Source of the DNA: Pomacea canaliculata
Taxonomy: Eukaryota; Mollusca; Gastropoda; Architaenioglossa; Ampullariidae
Reading direction: 5' to 3'
Assembly (NCBI RefSeq): GCF_003073045.1
Contig: NC_037601.1
Span: 21,736,150 to 21,800,149 of the forward strand
DNA length: 64,000 nucleotides
This document shows, in pieces, positions 25,763-39,388 of this stretch. A program made the position numbers and the translations under genes. The notes beneath the pieces are model-generated. The model saw nothing but the letters and a program-made list of their open reading frames with translations, did not search any database and had not been told where the DNA came from. How positions within the stretch are numbered: the first letter of the stretch is position 1; each line of letters begins with the position of its first letter.

Positions 25763-27857
25763 ATTATGCATATTTCAAGTTCCAGTTTAACAATCAAGCA
25801 AATACACATCTATATGTTTATCAAATAAAACCGTAGAAAAGGCACTAACATCAATCGTGACCAATCATCAACATACACGCAAAACTGATCACCATTAGAA
25901 AACATCCACAGCAATTAAAGAGTTATAAAGACTTTAATCTGGACTTTGTTTACATGATTATTATTTTTAATAATGCTGTGGAAATTGTAATATGAATTTT
26001 GTGCGAGCACTTTACACCACTATTTTTTATATTTATATCACAGGCTTATTAAATCTCCATAAATTAAAACCAGCCGCATTGTATAGTGTGGTATATATGA
26101 AGATATATACTCATACAGATAAAAGTCACAACGTATCATTCAAAAATATTTATGTAAATAAAATTAAGTACAAATCAAAATTACAGAAAAGGCGATGATA
26201 CTTTATTCCTGCAAACTTGTTATTCACGTGAATGGACATTAATGATAATAAAATTTAAAAAAGCAGCAACGACTGAAGGCAATGCAGAAATCATTATCAC
26301 AGATGAATGGTGACCTCCAGAAGAACACGATGTTAAAAAAATTTAAATTAAATATAAAAAATAAAAGAAATGATGAACAGCAAAGCATCTCAAGTCTCAC
26401 ACATTAAATCATAACATATTAACTTCTGAGTATCCACTTTACACACGCTCCTAAGGGCACACGCCCACACACACATGCACGCACAAACTAATGATAACTA
26501 ACGGACTGAATTCACAAACCCGTGCTTATATTCGTCGCTGCCTAACCGCTTCAAACCTTTATTTTTGCGACATGCAACAAGAACAATCCAGTCACTATAG
26601 GCCGGAGCAATCGCTCTAAATACAACTCAAGATGGCAGAAATACATCCGAGAGAGAAAGAAAGAGAAAAAAGAGAGGAAGAGATATGGAAGAAGAAGGCA
26701 GGGATGGAGTGAGAGTCGAAAAGAAAAGACAGAGGGGGGAACGCAAGGACACAAAAGCAGGTGACCACAAAAGCCCTTGAAGCTTGTTCAAACACCTGTG
26801 TCTTGTGTCATTTGTAAAACATGACGCTGTTTGAATTCTAGTCATCCAACAGGTGAACAAAGGATGGAGACCCACCTACCCACCCCCTTATACTCCACTA
26901 AAATAAAAGTTAAAGGAAAAAAAATCTTACTAGAATCCAAACTGTAAAGCAGCATATATTAATGTAGAAGAAAACGCTTATCAATTTACAAACGTTTTTT
27001 TATTGCTTAATGTACATTTTCTTTGTCATCTACCAAGATAAAAGAACAGTATTTAGGTTCTCGAGTGTTGAAAATCAACTGGATGTTAAGCGAGACATGA
27101 TAAATACAGCCGTGACGTTTCAAGCACGGCTCAGTATAAAAATATTTGCTTCCAGTTTAAAAGTTGTGTTGGACAATGTACAAGCTCAAAACACTGTCAA
27201 TGTATCACCAACAATTCTTTCATAATTATTTTCAACGACACCTGCTTTCGTTTCGTGAACTAAAGCCCACTACTATGCCCAAATATTGCACAAGAATGTA
27301 AAGAAGCATAGTCAGGAAACCGAAATAGAGTCTACACTATATCGGTCTTCATATAAAAATTATGCGTACTAAAGAATTGTTAAGTGATCTCAATTTCCTC
27401 GCCAATACATCAGCTTCGAGTCCATCCCTTCCAAACGCAAGACAGTCGTCTGACTAGCCCTCGGTAGTGTTTAACCAGGACCTAACCCCATGCAAGGTGT
27501 GGCCCACACACTTTCGTGACGAGGCCTCGCTCTTGATCACGAGGACAGTGTTCTCAAGGGTTGGGGAAAATGTTCATGAACCAGTCTGTTTTAAAGCAAG
27601 GGAACTGTAAATCATTTAAATTCACGCATACACACACAAACGGACGTGGCGAGGAACACAAAACACGCACTCATGCAATCACTCACGCACGCGCAGGGCG
27701 AGGGAGGACGGTTGGTTGTTGGTGGTAAGTGCCGTGCTGGCGACAGATGATATCACACAGAATGAGTGTGAGAGAGGAAAGAAAATATCTTGCTCTCAGT
27801 CTTGAAATAAAATGCTCATGGAAGAACTGTACTGATGAAAACTTGCCACTATTATTT
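25763..27857. other. AT-rich intergenic stretch, nothing recognised
   Basis: Only short open frames, simple A/T-rich tracts and a GA-rich tract near 26,640-26,740. Part of it lies downstream of the WDR97-like gene. Confidence 0.6.
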
Positions 27858-27863
27858 TTTATT
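27858..27863 (-). terminator. Poly(A) signal AATAAA of the WDR97-like gene
   Basis: AATAAA on the minus strand 15 bases past the stop codon at 27,878-27,880, implying a very short 3' UTR if used. Confidence 0.55.
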
Positions 27864-27877
27864 ATCTGACTAAAGAG

Positions 27878-30564
27878 CTAGGACTCGGACTCTACACACG
27901 ACTGTGAAGGGAAGAAGTATTTCTGCGTGGTCCTGAGGGTGATAAGGATGGGCTCCGAGAACCGCGGGTCGTTGACATCGATGGCGCTGGGGAAGGGGTT
28001 GAGGTACACAGTCTTCATGGGCAGGTTGATGCAAGGCACGAAGCCCTCTAGGCTGCCAGGTGGGAGCTGCTTGGCCTTGCTCTGCATCATCATTTCAGCG
28101 TAATCTGAAAGTGCAGCAGGAAAAAAAAAGTGTAATGAAATTTGGTGGACTACAAATTCGATGAAAAGATTACGGCGGAAAGGTGAAGAAACTGAGCTAG
28201 GATTTCTTTCCAAGCAACAATGGCACGAAAAACTTTTAACGCATGAGAACGACAGATATCAACAGATCACAGAACAACTGAGGTCTAAACAGGTGTGACA
28301 AAATCCATGTGGGAGGATTTTGACGACAAACAATGGCTTTTCAGGTTGGAGTTGTCACCTAATCTGTTTAGTTATGAGAAAACACTTCAGCAGACGCGAC
28401 ACTCACTGGCGCTGAAGACCGTTTCTCGCTTCGGGCGGCACTTGCTGGTGTGAGTCTCTCCTAGGCGGACCAGAGCCGGCTTTCTGAAGAAAGAAGATGG
28501 AGTCATTCTTGACACATACTGGGAAAATGCTCGCGTAATATAATGTAGCGGAAGGGACCAGGCAACATGAATAAGGGCTTGATGGACGGAGCGAAGGAGA
28601 CAAGTGGGTGGAGGATAGACGAGAGACCTGAGAGCGGCACGACAATGAAACGGCCGAGGTCCACGACAAAAAAAAAAAAAAAAAAAAAAAGCTACAAGGA
28701 ACCCATGGTGCTGCCAAATGTTGATAGAACACCATGTGAAGAATAACATCAATATAACTGACGCTCTTTAGCTTGAAAACAAAGTAACTTCTATGCAGAG
28801 TATATATCTTAAAAATCTTAAAGACCCGGCTATGACGTAAGTACAGGGGTTGGGCTGGGGACGGGTGGAGGGGGGGGGAATAAACATCTTCGTGCAAGAT
28901 CCTGGACAAACACAAACAAGTAACAAAGCTCATCAGACGATCGTGGGGAAATACAAAGGGAGGCGAAAAAAAGGAGTCTCATTGGATGATACTGAGCCAA
29001 TACAGAAGGATGTGAACGGAACTCACTTGTCGATCTTGGGCAAGACGAGGACCGTGTTCTTAATTTGATTGGCAAGACTCATGATCGGAACTGCGGCGAA
29101 GCTCCTCCCCTCGGCGCAGCGCCTCCACCTCCTTCTCCGTCATGATCTCGCAGAAGTAGTTCAGAACGTCCAGGTAGGTGGCGTTGTCCCCTGCCTCCAT
29201 GTCCGGGTGGTCAATGGTAACTGCGGAATAGTGTAGATGGATGTTACCACGATGTTCTATACAGGAATAATCGAGCATCCGCTACGTAGCCTTTCACTGC
29301 CACTTGGGGGCAGCACAAACAGCAGCCTGTCGGCAGGCCTTATAGCTGGATGGTCATCGTGAAGCTTGCAGGCTTGAGTGTGTATATGTGCATGTTTTAT
29401 GCGTGTGTGGAATGTGGATGCCTTGTGTTGTTAATACTCTCTAGAATTCTGCAAAAGTGAACAATCATTAGTTCCACTCACATTTTTCTAAATGAGTGTT
29501 GCAAGTTGGTGCAAGTTGTGGTGGAGAAAGAGGGATGAACAAATAAGGAAAAGGAGCGACTCACTTGTGAGGGACATCTCACTTCCTGGCTGTGACGTCA
29601 CAGTCTCTGCATATTGCACCGCACTTCCCTGATAACAACATTAACTTGTTCAGTGAGGCTGTGGGCAAGATGCTCTCGGGATGAAAGCTTGTTACCGTCA
29701 TGCACTATTTACAACTTCTAATTTCCTTGCACTTAAAAATAACCCAAAAAGCGAAAATAAAGTGCAATGTAAAACTTCTGACCAAAGGTATTTCTAAAAC
29801 ATTTCGTCCATTTCACATCGCATGCACATCAAGAAGCATTGCAAGCTCACGTAGACTCAAACTCTAAACTGGAAATACATGTCACCACTAGTCGAAAGCC
29901 AAGATTGTTTTCTCCAATGTGATTATCCTTTTTAAATAGGTTATGGGTTCGCGGCGTTTATTCAATAAGCGGTAAGCGTTTCATCTTGAAAAGTCAAACA
30001 AAACAGGAACAAAGAATGTTAGGGAGGTGGTAAAAAAAAGCTTCAAGCATCATTTCACTTTTTGGGAAGCTCTGGTCAAAGTGCCTCGTGACACCAGCGC
30101 TTCACGTGACAGGCGTCCATGCACATTCTGGCCCTTCTGCAGCCGCTCCACGGTGTCTTTGATGTGTAGCTTGTAGGACGTCATCCATCTGCAAAATAAG
30201 AACACCAGCAGAGAGAGACTGATTGGTTGGTTCACTGATTCTTTATAGCTACAATAGCTAACTCCAGCAAGGGTGTCAGTCCATTGTGCAACCTCATATA
30301 ACCACCGTCAACATAATCCAAGCACACATATACGACAAAAAATACACATTAAAATAAATTGTAAAAATCTTCAAGGTGTGTGTGTGTGAGGGAGAGAGAG
30401 AGAAAAAAAGAGATGACCGACAAATGAAAATAAAGGATTCGTAGAATAGCTGTTCGGTTGAGGTAAATGGTCATTTCTCAAGCTTTATTGTTTCAGGGTA
30501 TAACTTACTTCCGAATGAGGTGGAGAAGGTCAATGTACAGACAGCACATGGAGAAAAGGTTGGG

Positions 30565-30609
<45 letters not shown>

Positions 30610-33600
30610 AAGGAAGCAAGAAAAATAATAGCAGCAGCAGATGAAAGAAGGGGTAAAGTGAATGGTATAGGGCAGGGATGCCCAACCTACGGCCCGCGGG
30701 CCATATCCGGCCCGCGAAGCGGTGCCATCCGGCCCGCGAACTTCTGCCCACAGTGCAGGAAATCGGCATGTTAGTAATTAAAAATAAAAAAACCCAAAAA
30801 AGGAAGAAGTATTTATCCCTACGTAGGGGCGTCTCCCAATCTTTTTTTCGATGGACGAACATTTCGATTCAGTGCTCCGACTTGGTGTCTCTACGATGAG
30901 GCCGGACATTCAGAAGTTGTTTCGGGAAAACAACTTCAAATATCCCACTAATTACTACATAATTAATGCAACTTGTTTCTAATTAAAAATGGTATCTGCT
31001 CTATTTTTTTTTCTTTTTAGTATTTTTGCGTGAAGTTGTCCGAAATGGATATGGCCCGCAGGCCGAAAAAGGTTGGGCATCACTGGCATAGGGAAACAAA
31101 CTAAGCAGGTAATTCATTATTTTATAATGGGCTCCAGGGTATAGCGTACCTGTCCAGCCACTGGCCGCACAAACTCAGAAGCCCCTTTTTGCGGTCGGCC
31201 TCGCCTAGATTCCAGATGTCCCACGAGTCGAGCTCTTTCTGCACCTGACGGTGAGGGTCATGCATGCCGATGAACCTTAGGGAGTCCATAACGACGGCTC
31301 TACACAGAGGACAGCAGGACAAAGGAGGAAGTGCAGTAAGTAGCAACGTGGGCAGATGCATGCAATGTCAGGACTACTAAATAGCTGACAGTACAGTTAC
31401 AGAGACAGAGACAGAGACTGCACCTGATTTCTTGATCGCCGTCCAGAAACTGCGCTAACATCTCCAAGACGAAGTCCTTGTCACATCGACCCAGGACCTC
31501 AGCGCCCTCAAGGCCGCCATAATGAAGACTTTCTCCTTCGGGACGGAGGGATTAGGCGGGTGGGTGTAGTGGTTGAGGCCAGTCAGCAGCATCTTCTGGG
31601 CCGCTTGACACGTGACTTCCGACAGCGGCTCCTGGTTGTGGACTAGGGCAATGGCCTCCGCCACACACGTCTTGTCGGGGAAGGGGGCGAAGCGCAGCAG
31701 TTTGATGATCATGGTGATGAAAACATCGCTGCTCCACGGCTTGGGCATGGTCTGCGGACACAAACATGAAACACGCGTTTTGAAGAAACCTGGCACGTGG
31801 AATGAGTTTCCTAACAGAAGCCGGGGATAGGAACTCTCAGTCAAAAAAATGCACTTGTGCCGATAGTTTCCACAACTAAACTACATACCTCACGTTATTG
31901 TTTGTTGTGGGGTCATAATAAGTTTATACAATGAGATTCTCAATATCACAAATGTACTTGGATCAGAGAAAGTTCGTTACACTTGATATTTTCAAAATTC
32001 GATGAACTTTTCTGCTTGATTTTAGTTTTTACGATAACACTTTTATCCCAGAGTGCTTTTCATAACTAAATATCATTTTTTTAAAACTAAAACTGACTTG
32101 CAAAAGACGCGAAACTTCAAGGAAACACAAAAGAGAGGAGTTCAAAAGTTTCCCTCAAATACTTTATTTGAAATAAAAATCGTCTTCCAGACTTTGCGGA
32201 AAAAAACAGCTAGATCGTGATTCTAGTCGCAGAACAAATTTGTTATATATTTTTCTTTGTTAAAGATTAATTTTTCTTTTATATAACGGAATTATTTCTT
32301 GTTTTTATTTATTAGTTCATTGTGAATATGTTTTTAAGCTTTCTGTATGAGTTCAGGGTTCTGAGTTTGGGTTAGAATATGTCTCTGTGTTTTGGTTTGT
32401 CTTGCAAAAGTAATTCTGCAGGGAAACAGCAAGCAGCAAGAACGAGATTGTAAGCACTACTTATGAGACCTGCTTGTGTATATATATATAAAGTCTCTTC
32501 GCCAACGAAAGAGCTCAAAGGCAGCAAATGTTCTTTAGTAAAACTTCTTACACTTGAACAAGTATTTTAAATGCGAATACTGCGTTTTATCTTAATGTCG
32601 AGCCAATCTATTTTAAACTGTTTAAAAACGTATTTGTACTGAAGTTGAGTAGAAAGAACGATTGACAGTATAGTAGTAGCTATGCCCACGCCTGACATTT
32701 AAAGGAGGCGATAAATCTCAGAGCAATATTTCAATGAAAATGAACCCAAAGCACCCATATCAGCAGCAGTATCTAACAGAAAAGAGAAGTACAAGACTAA
32801 AAGAACACAAGAAACAGACGATAAACTGGCCATGTAACTTCTCAGAACACAAGCGATGACTGAAGTAAGTAAGCCACACATCTACACAGTACTGCACGCG
32901 CAGAAGCTGGAGCTCGAGCAAAGAGAAAACCTCACGGTGTTCTAGCTTAAACGGCGCCAACCGCTACTTCATCATCACTAGCAGAAGAAAGTAAAACACA
33001 ATTAATGTATCCTCCAATCATAAAGACTCAAGTACAATCCATTTTACACCAGGAGGCAAAACTAGAAAATTTTGTCTTCACTCGCACTTCGCAATTACAC
33101 AGAATAATTGATGCTAGTTTACTGAAACTGTATTACATATCACTGCTACCGACAACGTTCATCCTCACATTTGATATATCACAATAATATATACCAACTT
33201 TAGCACACACAAAAATGACAGACAGACAGACAGCATGTGGACACAACAATAAAATGTCCCACGAATGTACTACCTTTTAACAGCAACAACAACAACACAT
33301 TCATGGTTAAAGGACGCTTTCAGACACGCATGCACACCAAACCATATGCAAACACAACGAACGCGCGCGTACGCACGCACGTACACACATGCAACCTCGA
33401 CACCTGTGCAGGTAGGCGTTGGTAATTACACGTGTACACATCCTTACACCCCACCGCAGATTACTTTGCACCTGGTGCATTATGCTTAAATGAGAACCAA
33501 CCCGCACTTTTGTCATCTTAAGTCGCGCACTAAGCGGGCACACACACCGACTTGCACGCTCCACCAACACGTGCGGCCAAACCCGAAACAAACCGACGAC

Positions 33601-36600
33601 GCCCGAGTCCTTCACGGAGTTGCACTCGTGCTGACCTCGCCTCATCATGAGGTCACGTGACAGCCCACTGCGTGTACGACACGGGCGTGTGGCTAACATC
33701 ACAGGGAGGGGCGGGATTGTCAAACAGCAGCATCAAATAATACACAGAGCGAACTACCGGTTCATATCATGTAGGATAGAAGCTAGGATGGTCTCACGTG
33801 ATAAGGGGGAGGGGCGGAGTGTTGGGAAAGGTAAAAGACAGAACACTTTCACCTGCTGCACTCTCTCTCTCTCTCATTTCTTCTCTACGAACAAGAGTAT
33901 ACAAGTTTGGACACACTGAGGTGGTGTGTGTGTGAGTGAGAGAGAGAGAGCTTAGAATTGTAATTTACTTTAGCGGTTTATCATTGTATTGCAGTCTAGA
34001 CGCTTTAGGTGATCATCTTTGTGTTCATACACGCCTACAAATTCTTACGTCCAAGTATTACTGTATTCACTTTCAGTTTAGGATCTGACTTCCCTATATC
34101 ACCAGACATTTCTGCGATGTATTAGTTCTTATTAATTCTGTTATGTATGCCTTTGTAATGCTGTTACTGTTTTTTATTTCTTTCCATACATTTGCTATTT
34201 AACTCCACGCTGAGGTTAAAAAAATTGTTCCATTGGGTAACCACGTACCATACACTCACGCTTTCAGTGACACCCGCTTTGTTCTACGGGTTAAATAAAG
34301 TTGGGTATTGCAAAAGAAAGGGAGAAAGAAGAAAGAGCTAAAAATCGAACGTGAGAAAGCGGAGAAGAAACCGAGACCGTGTGGGTTGGTAGGGGGAAGG
34401 GTCAAAGAAAGAGAGGAGAAGTAAGATGTTTGCTGGACTTCAGTAGACACACACCACACGATACACGTAATGTAACCATAACCCTCTTTGCAGTGGCAAG
34501 AGAAAAAGTGAGGAGATATCGTTTACAAAGCAGAGAGCAAAGGCATCAAACATTGGGAAGATGAACAGAATCACTCAGTGTATACACGGCATCACGCAAT
34601 AAAAGAGAACAACCAGCAGCTCAGACACCCAGCAAACAACCAACTGCCACACAACACCAAGCTGACGTCACTGTTGCACTTACCGCAAGCTCGGACACAG
34701 ACTAAAATTAGTAAACAAATACAAGTTATTACAAAAAACCCACAGGAGGACAGAGGAAGAACAAAGAAACAAAGACATTTTGCTATTCTTCATACAACTT
34801 ACCACCTAATTTTATTAAACGTTCTACACAAAACAAATTTTAGTGTCAGTAGATTCATTAGAATTTACTGGAATGATTTCTTCCGATTTCAACGGAATAA
34901 GCAGCATGATGTTATATACTTCTTGTGTCACAAGACAAGTCTTTTGAAATCATCACAAATACAGTCAACAACCTTGGTTTACTCGCAAGATTATAATCGA
35001 GATTAGAAGTTAAAATCTCAAAACGTTTTGTACTTCTTCTTGAACCCTTCTTTTATAGAAATGAAGGAAGGAAAGGAGGGAGGAAGGAAAGGAGGGAGGA
35101 AGGAAGGAAAGGAAGGAAGGAAAGGAGGAGGAAGGAAGTAAGCCCACGCCATATGTAAGGTGTGAGTTTTCTTGTCGCTATCTTTGTAGTGTCCTCACCG
35201 TTGCGTTACAGTTCGGGAAGTACTTCACAAACCACTCCTCGTCCACGAACTGAGCAATGAAAACCGGAAGAGGTGTTGGTGGAGGCGCTGGCGTTGGTGA
35301 CCTCGGAGCTGGGGGCGTGACCACCTGAACCCTGGGTCGGCTGACAAGTTTCTTGATCGGTCTCAGAGGCTGCTGCGGCTCACGCGCCGTTGGTGACGGC
35401 TGTGGCTCCGGGGAAGCAGGAGGTGCCTCAGGCTCTTCTGGTACCTATAGATTCATGTATTCCGCAAGGAAACCGTCACACAAAAAAATTAAGAAATCGG
35501 ACATTTTCAACCGTTCGGGAAAAAGGATGACTAAACGAATTCGAGTAGAAATATGTGTTAACCAAATGCACCACATGCTAAACAGTGGCCGAGACATTAA
35601 AAAAAAAATTCTAAACACGCAGACGGACAATTAAAAAGTAGCTATAAAAAAAAGAGTAAACGCCTTTGTGATAAATGTGTAACCTTGGGAGAAGGTGGTT
35701 TTGTCATGATGTCCTTGATTTTCGCCATGAGGTTGGACTGGCCACGTGACGACTCACTTAATTCCTCTTCGTCCTCTTCTTCCTCCTTGATTTTGACGAC
35801 TTTCTTCTTGCGGTTGACCGTCTGCAGGATGGTCGACTGAGTGCTGACAGGCGTTGGGGCTGAGGCTGCTTCTGGTTACAATGTCCAAAAGCAATAGAGT
35901 CACTACAGCGACGTCCGGTTATACAGGTCAACCTATCAGGTCATTGTCATATTGTTCTAACCATAACAATAGCAAAGGGGAAAAACGGGGAAAACATACC
36001 TATCGATCATGGCTTCTGATTCCAAAGATTCGTATGTGACGACTACTACTACTCCTCCCCCATCCTCGATGTTTTGATAAATAATATATCATGGCTCCCG
36101 TTTCCAAAGATTTAGATTTTACGACGACAACTATTCCTCTTCCTCCTCCAGCTTTGTTGTTAAAACAATAGATTAATATGTACTGAAATATCCCAAATAT
36201 TTAAATGTGACGACGACTACTTCTCCCCAGCTTCATTGTTGTAATGCTGCTGTAGGACACCACCATTCAGCTCACACTGATTGACTCTGACCTGACACAT
36301 GCACAGAAGGCAGGGAGACGGTGGTCAGCTCTCGTTCCGACTTCTCCTTCTCTGACGCCATGGAAGCCGTGCCGGCCAGCCTTGAAGCCTCCTCCTCCTC
36401 CTCCTCGTCCAGATCGAACTCAATCACCCGCGCCGAAAGATCGAACGATTCCTCTGTCTCAGCGAAGGTCACCGAACGTCCGGTGCTGTAGGTGTCATCT
36501 CCATGCTGAGATACAGAATATAGACCTTTTGTACCACAGAGTTCAAAGAGTTAATGGGTCATTGTAGCAATGTACTTCCAGGTCACGTGCTGTTCAGTAA

Positions 36601-39349
36601 GGTGCGTGTGTGTGCGAGCGCACTCCCCCCCCCCCCTTCTTCTCGTGTTCTGTGTTTATAAACATTTGTATAACAGAAAAATATACATAAAAACAGTTTA
36701 CACACACAAACACACACTCACCTTTCGCAGTGCCCGGATCTCGGACAGCTGCTTGGCCGTCAACTCGGGTGGGCGGTAGGGTTTGGAGGTCGAGGGTTCA
36801 GGAAGTGACGAAGGCTGCGGGTAGAGTAGTTTCAGCAGCACGGAGTTGGGGACAAAGCCCCCGGTGATAGGACGATGGCCAGTCCTCGCAGACAGTCGCT
36901 GTCCTCCCACCTCCTCCAGAAACGTGCCTTGTGATGACGCCGGCCTGTACCTGTCCTCCTCTGAACAGACGACAACTGGTGTAGGAAACGACCTCCTCCT
37001 CTTCGCCATACTAACATCAAATGACTTAATTTGATATGGAGACAGACATTTGAAACAATAATAATGGCTGTCTCGGTGTAGTACCGACATTATTTTGTGC
37101 ATGATAAAGACACACGTTTTCTTCCATAATAGTTTATAGTTCGGGTAGATTTTTAAGACTTTATAGGCTCCAAAACAAAAAACTAAGTACTGTAAAACGA
37201 CCATTTGTGTAATGTTTGCCGGCAGACAGAATAAAATTACCGACAACTGATCCTAACCGTTTTATTGTATCGGCTACGGACGCCATTTTCAACCACGAGA
37301 GAGTGTCAGACAATAAATTATTATCGCAAAATTAACACTTTTTACATGCCCTGTATAGTATGTTTCAATCACAGCTTGTACACTTAGAGATATCCTACTT
37401 TATTTGCTTGATGAACTGGAAACGTTTTGTTACTATAAACACAAAGAGCAAACATATTTGAAATCTTGTTCTCCATGTTGGAATGAGGTAACAGGAGCAC
37501 GTTAGTATGTTGAGTACATACAAGAATACAAACGACAGACAAGCACTATAAAATAGTCGGCATCGAATAGGGAATAACGAAGAGAAAGTGTAGAATGTAC
37601 ATTCGTGCAGCATCGCTGGCTAGCGCCAAGCATAAATGAGTAGAAGGGTGTACATTATTTTTTAATGCTTTTAATGCCACTCTGTGGCAATTTACGCAAA
37701 TCTGGGTGATCCTCCTCTTGCGTACTCCAGATGCATGTCTAAAAACATCACCAGCCACATAAAAAGGTAAAAATCATTTAAAAATATGATTAATTAACAC
37801 CTTCTCAGCTCTTCCATCGACTGAAACATTCACAAAGTGTCTGGATGCACTATCCTGACGCCTGCATCGTTGACTTTTTTCTTTGCACGGTGTTGTTTGT
37901 ATTTCAAAAACGGAAGAAGGGTATTCCCCCCGGTTTGGGGGAAATAGCACCTTTCACTGAGCTGTAGCAAGTCACTACAACATAATTTGCACCCCACTAG
38001 TCCTTTAAGGGCTAGGATGCGCAATACTTCTGACACTAATTCTGACAGTACTTCTGCTGACTATGTCGGAAGGTATTACTTTCTTTTCCTTCTTTTCTAC
38101 TTCTGCTTCCTTCTCCTTTTTTCACACTCATTTTAAGATGTTTACGAATTCAGATTTTGAAGTGGAAACTAGTCCTTAAGATGAACTGTTGCCTTATTTA
38201 ACGTTGTGTGTTATTGGTCATCATTTTTTCAATCTGCAATAACGCAGTCATGGTGCGCTGCTGCTTCATGGACAGAAGACTTTACTCCATTATACATATG
38301 CTGTGTCTATCTTGACTGCCCCACTCCAACTCTGGCCACCTCTTTCCACTTCTCAACTTGCACATCAACCCAACAAGTATACGAGCTCTAATAATAACAA
38401 TGGGCAGAAAAGAAGTCTAAGATACATAACATATAAACGTTCAGTATTTGCAATATCATTTGTAAAACTACTATATTATTAAAATAACACTTTTTAAATA
38501 AAAAAAATGCATTTTAAGACCAAATGTTTTTATTTCAGTGTGTATGTGTGTGATTGAATAAATGTCAACAGTCCGAACTGTCCTTGTTTTGATAACTGAA
38601 CCAGACAGCATATGGTATTACATGTTTGTAAACATTTGTTTTTCGAAGCTGTTTCTTGAACTTGGCAGGTGTCACGAACAAGTAACATGACATCTGCAAC
38701 ATTTTAGAGACAACGCCTCCAAAATTAATGTTTTTTGAGGCTGTTTCCTGAACTTGCCTGGCGTTACTAATAAATAATAGGACATCTGGAACATTTTAGA
38801 GACAACGCCTCCAAAATTAATGTTTTTTGAGGCTGTTTCCTGAACTTGCCTGGCGTTACTAATAAATAATAAGACATCTGGAACATTTTAGAGACAACGC
38901 CTCCACAATTAATGTTTAAAAACATGCGACGCTATTATAGTTAAATAAAAGGGATATCCTACTCTTGTTTACTAGAAACTGTCACATTTTCGTATATAAA
39001 CATCTCCCGACAGGTGAGCAGCTCTTTGGAGTCAACTCTGCCAAAGAAAACAGAAAGACAGACGGCGAAGATGGCAATGATGCGACCAGTCCGACTGATG
39101 TGCGGTTTTCTTTTGATCTTCTCGGCAATAGCAGAAGGTAGATTGTTTTCACATGTGTATTTGTCTCTAGCGCTTAAAAAAATAAGTCTGACCATTATTA
39201 CTTTTCGTCAATGTCACCGGTGTGATTGTGAAGGAAAATTATTTTGTGCATGTCGATCCGCTGCTAACACACGTGTAGGGTTAGGTCGAGAAACTTACAG
39301 AAAAGTGATTATACTACTTTGTAAAGTAAGTGATTGCACTACTTTGACT

Positions 39350-39388
<39 letters not shown>

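Larger units (their letters stand above)
27878..31751 (-). other. WDR97: WDR97-like: C-terminal HEAT-like block (exons 24-30)
   Basis: Helical repeats are visible: KPWSSDVFITMIIKLLRFAP, PKEKVFIMAALRAL, DKDFVLEMLAQFLDGDQEIR, then AVVMDSLRFIGM and helices with the DPH...QKELDSWDIW motif. The chain then reads GEADRKKGLLSLCGQWLDRW and ends with KYFFPSQ close to the stop. At about 31,497-31,505 one base is missing between the AALRAL and GRCDKDF frames. At 29,095-29,096 one extra base separates EELR from AVPIMSLANQIKN. Between and after these points all exons are in phase with each other. If both breaks are real the protein ends early; if they are errors the domain is whole. Confidence 0.7.

Noticed and set aside
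28403-28933. 176-codon minus frame around WDR97-like exon 29
   Set aside because: Only 28,407-28,483 is spliced in phase with its neighbours; the rest crosses a poly-A tract and intron sequence.
30530-30862. His-run-containing frame (110 codons) on the minus strand
   Set aside because: It is a translation of the GAT microsatellite and the adjacent hAT MITE.
31552-31830. Alternative frames on both strands over WDR97-like exon 24
   Set aside because: They are shadows of the GC-rich exon; only the frame with HEAT-like helices joins the neighbouring exons.
33307-33723. 138-codon minus frame in the largest WDR97-like intron
   Set aside because: It runs through CA/CG-rich simple sequence; flanking exon phases join without it and no domain is seen.
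37546-37758. 70-codon minus frame (VRKRRITQICVNCHRVALKALKN) as a further WDR97-like exon
   Set aside because: The phases around exons 18-20 are already satisfied by the 49-base exon, and no matching splice sites were found here.
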